From: CAYXLI01 sp964464925
Lineage (GTDB): Bacteria; Acidobacteriota; Terriglobia; Bryobacterales; Bryobacteraceae
NCBI GenBank assembly: GCA_964464925.1
Contig: CAYXLI010000019.1
Location: 1-64,000 of the forward strand
Length of the DNA stretch: 64,000 nucleotides
Reading direction: 5' to 3'
The notes beneath the pieces are model-generated. The model saw only the letters and a list, made by a program, of their open reading frames with translations, was not told where the DNA came from and did no database searches. Of the stretch, positions 58,553 to 64,000 are shown one piece after another. The position numbers and the translations under genes were made by a program. Position 1 is the first letter of the stretch, and each line of letters opens with the position of its first letter.

Positions 58553-59449
58553 TTATAAGTTCAGTGATGCGAGCCAGTCCTGAAGTTCCTGCGGCAGGGG
58601 GGATTCAATCGTAACCGCCTGGCCGGTGGCGGGCGAGATGAACCGGATCCGGTGCGCGTGTAAGAAGAAACGCGGCAGAGGTCCGGCCGCTGCTCCATAC
58701 AGACGATCTCCGGCGACGGGGTGCCCGATGCTGGCGAGGTGCACGCGAATCTGGTGCGTCCGTCCCGTGCCGATTCTGACTTCCAGCAAGCTGAATCGAG
58801 CGTAGCGGCGCCGAACCCGGTACTCTGTGTACGCCTCCCGGCCCTGCTCCAGGCGAGCCGTCATTCGTGTCCGGCGCACAGGGTCGCGAGTGATGCGGGA
58901 TTGAATGATGCCATGGTCCTGCTTGGGCTGACCCTGCACCAGTGCGAGATAGGTCTTCTCAACGGTTCGGCCAGAGAACTGTTCAGCCAGAGCGCGATGC
59001 GCGGCATCCGTTCGCGCGACCAGCAGAACGCCGCTGGTTTCCTTGTCGATGCGGTGCACAATCCCTGGCCGCTCGTCTCCGCTAACCGTCGATAATGTGC
59101 GAAAGTGATGCAGCAGCGCGTTCACCAAGGTTCCGCTGTCGCGGCCGGCCCCTGCGTGGACCACCATGCCCGCCGGTTTGTCCACAGCAATCACTGCGTC
59201 ATCGCTGTAGAGAATGTGAAGCGGGATCTCCTCAGCAGTGGCCTTCAGCGGCGCAAGTTGGGCGGGTTCCACCTGCAGGTATTCTCCACCGCGCAGAACC
59301 TGGGAAGGTTTTGCCTGAGCGCCGTTCACCAGAACTCGGCCGGATTTGATCCACTCCTGCAACCGGGCGCGGCTGAACTCCGGCAGCCGTGCGTGCAGAA
59401 AATGGTCGAGCCGTTTGCCGCGGTCTTCGTCTGACGTAGTGAGTTCCAT
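58553..59449 (-). CDS. rluD: Ribosomal large subunit pseudouridine synthase (RluD family)
   Basis: 298 residues. N-terminal S4-like domain (RLDHFLHARLPEFSRARLQEWIKSGRVLVNG) and RluA/RluD catalytic domain: HRIDKETSGVLLVAR with the catalytic Asp, and GRTHQIRVHLASIGHPVAGDRLYG at the C-terminus. It modifies uridines in 23S rRNA; the exact sites are not predictable. It is divergent from galU: starts are 21 bases apart. Confidence 0.92.
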   Translation of the reverse strand: MELTTSDEDRGKRLDHFLHARLPEFSRARLQEWIKSGRVLVNGAQAKPSQVLRGGEYLQVEPAQLAPLKATAEEIPLHILYSDDAVIAVDKPAGMVVHAGAGRDSGTLVNALLHHFRTLSTVSGDERPGIVHRIDKETSGVLLVARTDAAHRALAEQFSGRTVEKTYLALVQGQPKQDHGIIQSRITRDPVRRTRMTARLEQGREAYTEYRVRRRYARFSLLEVRIGTGRTHQIRVHLASIGHPVAGDRLYGAAAGPLPRFFLHAHRIRFISPATGQAVTIESPLPQELQDWLASLNL

Positions 59450-59470
59450 CGTGCAAGTTATAGTTTTAAA

Positions 59471-60358
59471 GTGATCCGAAACGCACTTGTACCGGTCGCG
59501 GGGTACGGCACTCGAATGCTTCCCGCCACGAAATCGCAGCCAAAAGAGATGTTAACCGTGGCGCGAAAGCCCATCGTACAGTATGTGGCCGAAGAGCTGG
59601 CCGGAAACGGCGTGAACCGTATTTTGTTCATCACCAGCCGCAACAAATCGTCGATTGAGAATCATTTTGACAGTGATCCGGAGCTGTTACGGATGCTGTC
59701 GGCCGCGAATAAAAAAGACCTGCTGGATCAGTTGAGCTTCGAAGCGATGGACAACGTCCATTTCTTTTACACGCGGCAGCGCATTCAGCGCGGATTGGGC
59801 GATGCGATCCTCTGCGGTGAAAATTTTGCTGGTGAACAGCCGTTCGTGGTGGCGCTTGGGGATTCCATCGTCGGCCTGAACGCGCAGTCCCAGGCGGTAT
59901 CGCGCATGGTGGAACTCTTCGAAGAGAAGCGCGCAAGTGCAGTGATCGCGGTAGAAGAAGTGCCCGTCGAAGAGACGATGCACTATGGCGTGATTCAGGC
60001 CGACAACAGCGAGCAGGGTTTCTATCGCGTGCTGAATCTCGTGGAAAAACCTGCACCGGAAAAAGCTCCGAGTAACCTTGCCATTGCAGGCCGGTATGTG
60101 TTTTCTCCGCTGATCTTCGACATGATTCATCGCGTCCAGCCCGACAAGAAGGGCGAAATCCAATTGACGGATGCGATTCAGATGATGTGCGAAGAGGGCA
60201 AGCGCGTACTCGCAGTCAAGCTGCCGCCCACCGAAAAGCGCTACGACATCGGAAATTTCCCCAGCTACTTCGAGACCTTCGTGGAGTTTGCTCTCGCCGA
60301 CCCGGTATACGGGGCCGAGTTTCGCAAGACCGTCGAGCGCCTGCTCTCGAAGGGCTGA
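59471..60358 (+). CDS. galU: UTP--glucose-1-phosphate uridylyltransferase
   Basis: Makes UDP-glucose from UTP and glucose 1-phosphate. 295 residues from GTG 59471: PVAGYGTRMLPATKSQPKEML (nucleotide-binding and catalytic Lys), FTRQRIQRGLGDAILCGENF, VVALGDSIVG, YGVIQADNSEQGFYRVLNLVEKP. The product is the donor for the glucan synthase-like protein at 49603 and for other surface polysaccharides. It is followed by the membrane glycosyltransferase-like gene with 3 bases between. Confidence 0.94.
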   Translation: MIRNALVPVAGYGTRMLPATKSQPKEMLTVARKPIVQYVAEELAGNGVNRILFITSRNKSSIENHFDSDPELLRMLSAANKKDLLDQLSFEAMDNVHFFYTRQRIQRGLGDAILCGENFAGEQPFVVALGDSIVGLNAQSQAVSRMVELFEEKRASAVIAVEEVPVEETMHYGVIQADNSEQGFYRVLNLVEKPAPEKAPSNLAIAGRYVFSPLIFDMIHRVQPDKKGEIQLTDAIQMMCEEGKRVLAVKLPPTEKRYDIGNFPSYFETFVEFALADPVYGAEFRKTVERLLSKG

Positions 60359-60361
60359 GGT

Positions 60362-61768
60362 ATGACCAGAAGCGAGCGCGTGATTCTAACCGTGCTGTTT
60401 CTGGCAATTGCACTCGCACGGTTCGGACATCTCGGCATACTTTGGGTCGAGGAAGCGTATCCCACCGCCGCCGCGCAGCAGATTCTCGCAGGTAAGTTTC
60501 TTTACCGGGACATCTGGTTCGACAAGCCTCCTTTGTACGCGCTGGTCTATCTGTTGTGGGATGCGCAGATAGACTGGCCGCTGCGTTGGGCCGGAGCCCT
60601 GTTCGCCGCACTCGCGTGCAGCCTGGCGTTCCGGTTTGCGCTCGATCGCTTCGGCCGGAGAGAAGCCGTCTTCGCGGCGGTCCTCACGGGTATTCCGCTC
60701 ACGTTCGGCATACCCGCCGCCGTGATGGCGCTGGCGCCTGACCTGCTGATGGTGGTTCCGCACGTTGCGGCTGTGTTCCTGGCGTGGAAAAAGCGGCCAT
60801 TCTGGAGTGGAGTGTTTGCCGCAGTAGCGTTCCTGGTAAACGCCAAGGGAGCTCTGGCCGCCGCCGCATGTTTATCGTGGATCGGACTACAAGGACTCGT
60901 TCCGTTCCTTGCCGGCTTCCTGGGACCCAATCTATTCTTCTGGTCAGTGCTCTATGCAAATGATGCAGTGGGCGCTTACTGGCAGCAGGTGTGGACGTGG
61001 GGAGACATCTATGCTCGCGATACGTTCCTCACCCATCCGATCCTGGAAGGCCTGAAGCGGACGGGAAACTGGGCAGGCTTCCACGCGACCCTGGTCCTCG
61101 GAGCAGCCTGGTATCTCTGGCGCGAGCGCGACTGGCGCACGGGCCTATGGATACTGTTTTCTCTCGCAGGCGTAATTGCCGGGTGGCGCTTTTTTCCTCG
61201 TTACTACTTTCAGTTGCTACCTCCACTTGCGATTGCGGGTGCAAGGGGCCTCGCACTCATGCCGGGGAAGGCACGAATTCCTGTATTGTGCCTGTTGCTG
61301 ATTCCAGTCGCGCGTTTTGGACCTAGATCTGCGGTGCTTCTATCTGACCTGCTGCAGGGGCACCCGCACCAGTGGAGCGATCTCGCCTTAAACGAGGACT
61401 CTAAGCGTGCCGGAGCGCTGGTGAAAGCGGCCGCAAAGCCTGGTGATACGCTGCTGGTCTGGGGCTATCGTCCGGACGTATTCGTCTATGCAGGGCTTCC
61501 GGCCGGGACACGGTATCTCGATTCGCAGCCGCTGACGGGAGTGATTGCCGACAGGCATCTGATCAGCTCTCACGTGAGCGCCGGCGCCCTTGCCGCCCAG
61601 GAACGAGACCGGCTGGCCCACACAGCACCGTCGTTCCTTGTGGACGGGCTCGGACCCATCAATCCGCAGCTCTCGCCTGCGAGGTTTCCTGATCTGCAGG
61701 ACTGGTTCGCGCATTACCAGGAGATCGGACGGACCGGCCAGTCGATCATTTATCGCCGGATCCGATAG
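60362..61768 (+). CDS. GT39/ArnT-like membrane glycosyltransferase, putative
   Basis: 468 residues with about 10 hydrophobic segments and a C-terminal soluble domain. WVEEAYPTAAAQQILAGKFLYRDIWFDKPPLYALVYL matches the early acidic loop of the dolichyl-phosphate-mannose/ArnT class (which normally carries a DE or EE motif), and FFPRYYFQLLPPLAIAGARGL resembles the conserved mid-region. Uses a polyprenyl-phosphate sugar donor in known members; donor and acceptor here are unknown. The end overlaps the crotonase gene by 23 bases. Confidence 0.72.
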   Translation: MTRSERVILTVLFLAIALARFGHLGILWVEEAYPTAAAQQILAGKFLYRDIWFDKPPLYALVYLLWDAQIDWPLRWAGALFAALACSLAFRFALDRFGRREAVFAAVLTGIPLTFGIPAAVMALAPDLLMVVPHVAAVFLAWKKRPFWSGVFAAVAFLVNAKGALAAAACLSWIGLQGLVPFLAGFLGPNLFFWSVLYANDAVGAYWQQVWTWGDIYARDTFLTHPILEGLKRTGNWAGFHATLVLGAAWYLWRERDWRTGLWILFSLAGVIAGWRFFPRYYFQLLPPLAIAGARGLALMPGKARIPVLCLLLIPVARFGPRSAVLLSDLLQGHPHQWSDLALNEDSKRAGALVKAAAKPGDTLLVWGYRPDVFVYAGLPAGTRYLDSQPLTGVIADRHLISSHVSAGALAAQERDRLAHTAPSFLVDGLGPINPQLSPARFPDLQDWFAHYQEIGRTGQSIIYRRIR

Positions 61769-62525
61769 TCTGTTTCCGTTTGACGAAGCGGCCCATGCCC
61801 TCCTGCGCATCCGGAGCAAGCGCATTCGCCACCATGGCTCTCTGCGCGCGGCTATACGCTTCATTGTCAGCGTAGCCGACCTGATCGTAAAAGGCTCTCT
61901 TGCCGGCGGCAATCGTGTACGGACTGAACTGCGCAATGTGACGGGCAAGCGCGTGAGTCTCGGCCTCCAAATCGCCAGCCGGAACACAGCGATTGATCAG
62001 CCCCCAGCGTTCCGCCGTCGCCGCGTCGATAGGCTCAGCCGTAAGCAGCATTTGCATAGCGTGCTTCCGGCCCACGGAGCGGACGATGGGAACGGCCGGA
62101 GTGGTGCAAAACAGGCCGATTTTCACACCGGGAGTTGCAAAGTGCGCCGTGTCCGCCGCGAGCGCAAGATCACACGCAGCGACTAATTGACAGCCTGCCG
62201 CAGTGGCCATGCCTTGCACCTGCGCGATGACCGGCTGAGGCATCGTTTGCATCGCGAGCATCATGTCCGTGCAACTTGCGAACAGTTCCTCGTACTCCTC
62301 TTCGCGGCGGCCCACCATCTCACTGAGATCGTGACCCGAGCAGAATACCGGACCCGCGGCTGCCAGAATCACGACGCGTACCGAATGATCGTCGTCAATT
62401 TCAGCCAGTTCCGAGGAAAGCTCAACGATCAGTTCACGTGACAGCGCGTTCCGGCGCTCGGGCCGGTTCAGCGTGATCACGGCGATCGAATCTTCGCGCC
62501 TAACGAGAAGGTGCTTGTACGCCAC
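61746..62525 (-). CDS. Crotonase-family protein lacking both catalytic glutamates
   Basis: 259 residues of the enoyl-CoA hydratase/isomerase fold (RPERRNALSRELIVEL, FCSGHDLSEM acyl-binding turn, GGG-like TAAGCQLVAACD and TPGVKIGLFCTTPAVPIVRSVG). The two glutamates needed for hydration are Gln113 and Gly133 here (against Glu115 and Glu135 in 375-1160), so ordinary hydratase activity is unlikely; it resembles the ECHDC3-type subgroup. It could catalyse a different acyl-CoA reaction or bind acyl-CoA only. Convergent with the GT39-like gene. Confidence 0.8.
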   Translation of the reverse strand: MAYKHLLVRREDSIAVITLNRPERRNALSRELIVELSSELAEIDDDHSVRVVILAAAGPVFCSGHDLSEMVGRREEEYEELFASCTDMMLAMQTMPQPVIAQVQGMATAAGCQLVAACDLALAADTAHFATPGVKIGLFCTTPAVPIVRSVGRKHAMQMLLTAEPIDAATAERWGLINRCVPAGDLEAETHALARHIAQFSPYTIAAGKRAFYDQVGYADNEAYSRAQRAMVANALAPDAQEGMGRFVKRKQTIGSGDK

Positions 62526-62552
62526 GAAACCAGCTTATCGCGGATACGGTTT

Positions 62553-64000
62553 TCAGAAGTTCAGCTTCATCACGAGCTGAACCTGCCGCATCGGAGTATT
62601 AAAGAGCAGGCTTGAAATCACGCCCTGATCAGAAGCGCCCAACGTTCTACCCGGCGCCCCGAATTGCGGATGGTTGAGGGCGTTGAAAGCCTCAACACGG
62701 AACTGGTGCTGGAAGCGCTCTCCAAAGCGGGTGTTCTTGATCAGCGAGAAATCCACGTTCGTTTGACCAGCCTGTCTCAGGATATTCCGTCCCGAGTTGC
62801 CGTAGGTTCCCGTGTTGTCCGTAGTCGGTAGGAATGCAGCCGTGTCCCACCAGCGATCTGGAGTCGGATTCGAGAGCACTCCGGAGCCGATTCGGTTTGG
62901 ACGGTTGCCTGTACCGTTCGAAAGCAGTCCTTGTTGCTGGGTGACGGTAAATGGCAGCCCCGTGCGCGCGAGCAGAATCATGTTGAGTTGCCATCCGCCG
63001 ATGATCTTATCCACCAGGCGGTTCGCGTCCCCGCCGAACTTTCGGCCTCTGCCAAAGGGCAGTTCGTAATTCACACTCGACGTAAAGTTGTGCTTGATAT
63101 CGAAATCCGCCACGCCCCGGTCGTAATTGAAATTGTAAGGGTTCAGCGTAGCGCCCTCGGTATCCGAAACGATGTCCAGCGTCTTACCGTAGGTGTACGA
63201 GTTCACGAAGACAAGGCCGGCCGAGAAGCGTTTGGTGAATTTGGCCTGGAGCGCGTTGTACTTCGACCACCCTCGGCTTTGCACCTGGGAAAGGCTGCGC
63301 ATCAGCGGCGCGAGACCTATATACGGGCGGTTGACGTCGGAATTCGTGACTCCCACCACGGGAGGCGCCACGTTGATGTCGTCCTTCAGCACGAGGTGAT
63401 CGCCCTTGGAGCCAACATACGCCAGCTCGATTAAGTAATCCTTGCCAAGCTGTTGCTGGATGTTGAAATTCCACTGCTGGGCACGGCCATCCCGGAAGTT
63501 GATATCGAAGATGGATCTTGTGCTGCCGGAAGGAGACCTGTTGGGGTCGACGTTCGGCGGAGGCGGCAGACCCGCGCTCAGCCGTAGCGTGGGCACGAGA
63601 GTCGTAGTAAAAGCCTGCGCGAGCAGGAAGGGCGGATTCGACACCTTCGATGAGGACGTTCCAGTGAGCGGATTGTTGTAGAACATTCCATAGCCGCCGC
63701 GCAGGACCGTGCGGCCGTTGCCTCGCAGATCGTACGCGAAACCGAAGCGGGGCGCGAAATCCAGCTTCGGCGTGTGCTGCAACTCGCGCCCGACCTTCTG
63801 GCCGTTGATCATCGCGCTATCGGATGCGAGCACGAATTTGCCGGTGCTTGTGTCGAAATTCGATTGCCGGTCGTGGACCTCCACATAGGGCACGAACAGA
63901 TCGTACCGGAGCCCGGCATTCAGAGTCAGCCGGCGGTTGATACGCCAGTCGTCCTGCATGTAAGCGCCGATTTCCGGGCGCCGCTCACCTACCGTGCCAA
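62553..64000 (-). CDS. TonB-dependent receptor-like (Oar-type) beta-barrel, partial
   Basis: The C-terminal ~480 residues of a large outer-membrane barrel; the N-terminus lies right of the window (the frame is open through 64000, reading GTVGERRPEIGAYMQDDWRINRRLTLNAGLRYD). Alternating strands with RFGFAYDLRGNGRTVLRGGYGMFYN, AYVGSKGDHL, NYELPFGRGRKFGG, FRVEAFNALNHPQFG and a final aromatic residue (MKLNF) are typical of Oar/CarboxypepD_reg-like TonB receptors abundant in Acidobacteria. Plug and TonB box are outside. Confidence 0.88.
   Translation of the reverse strand, partial: GTVGERRPEIGAYMQDDWRINRRLTLNAGLRYDLFVPYVEVHDRQSNFDTSTGKFVLASDSAMINGQKVGRELQHTPKLDFAPRFGFAYDLRGNGRTVLRGGYGMFYNNPLTGTSSSKVSNPPFLLAQAFTTTLVPTLRLSAGLPPPPNVDPNRSPSGSTRSIFDINFRDGRAQQWNFNIQQQLGKDYLIELAYVGSKGDHLVLKDDINVAPPVVGVTNSDVNRPYIGLAPLMRSLSQVQSRGWSKYNALQAKFTKRFSAGLVFVNSYTYGKTLDIVSDTEGATLNPYNFNYDRGVADFDIKHNFTSSVNYELPFGRGRKFGGDANRLVDKIIGGWQLNMILLARTGLPFTVTQQQGLLSNGTGNRPNRIGSGVLSNPTPDRWWDTAAFLPTTDNTGTYGNSGRNILRQAGQTNVDFSLIKNTRFGERFQHQFRVEAFNALNHPQFGAPGRTLGASDQGVISSLLFNTPMRQVQLVMKLNF

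Noticed and set aside
1..64000. CRISPR arrays, tRNA or rRNA genes, complete insertion sequences and attachment sites.
   Set aside because: No regularly spaced direct repeats, no cloverleaf or rRNA blocks, no transposase gene and no matching long direct repeats were found by eye. A tRNAscan-SE and CRISPRfinder run would settle it.

Overview
The window looks like chromosomal DNA of an acidobacterium, probably of the Solibacterales/Bryobacterales type. Evidence: high GC content, a VWFA-related domain protein of acidobacterial type (57616-58533), an Oar/TonB-like beta-barrel cut by the right edge, a hydroxysqualene dehydroxylase (HpnE), several twin-arginine-leader proteins and many short overlapping operons. 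No database could be searched, so the lineage is an inference. It is a housekeeping and metabolic region. I see no rRNA, tRNA, CRISPR array, intact insertion sequence or prophage.

Layout. 1-338: 5' end of lepA (minus). 375-4609: compact plus-strand operon (crotonase, ribH, nusB, twin-arginine subunit-3-like protein, folC, plsC). 4557-14620: minus-strand membrane protein and a partial complex I operon nuoG-H-J-K-L-M-N, with no nuoA-F and no nuoI. 14792-21815: minus-strand run with zinc alcohol dehydrogenase, SRPBCC protein, hpnE, two small membrane proteins, a fused anthranilate synthase (trpEG) and mtgA. 21834-24275: DUF481 porin-like protein, a sugar isomerase, then a 430-base intergenic region full of inverted repeats. 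24276-30321: pntAA-pntAB-pntB, typA (split by a 10-N assembly gap that looks spurious) and der. 30330-40485: amino-acid, sugar and redox enzymes, transporters and dgt. 40593-43011: lipid-kinase, metallophosphoesterase and PAP2 genes, where the phosphoesterase has no ordinary start codon. 42995-46213: LuxR-type regulator, an RsbV/RsbW-like pair and a divergent histidine kinase with a plant-ethylene-receptor-like sensor domain. 46235-49595: ferredoxin, permease, two exported or membrane proteins, SDR. 49603-55271: an ABC exporter coupled to a short cyclic-glucan-synthase-like protein. 55382-64000: recA, a FAD protein, VWFA protein, rluD, galU, a GT39-like protein, a crotonase lacking its catalytic glutamates, and the partial TonB-like receptor.

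How the genes fit together: the Nuo subunits and the Pnt transhydrogenase serve energy and NAD(P)H balance. GalU makes UDP-glucose, the donor used by the glucan synthase, whose product the coupled ABC protein could export. The ethylene-receptor-like kinase faces the RsbW/RsbV pair across a short divergent promoter region, so it may report to that partner switch or to the nearby response regulator.

Most interesting points: (1) the kinase keeps Asp34, Tyr41, Pro45, Cys74 and His78 at a constant offset of 9 from plant ETR1, including the copper-binding Cys/His; (2) the glucan synthase has GT84 and cyclization-type regions but lacks the C-terminal GH94 part and is fused by ATGA to its ABC partner; (3) the structured DNA before pntAA; (4) the metallophosphoesterase directly behind an in-frame TAG of the lipid kinase; (5) a 19-histidine tract in NuoM.
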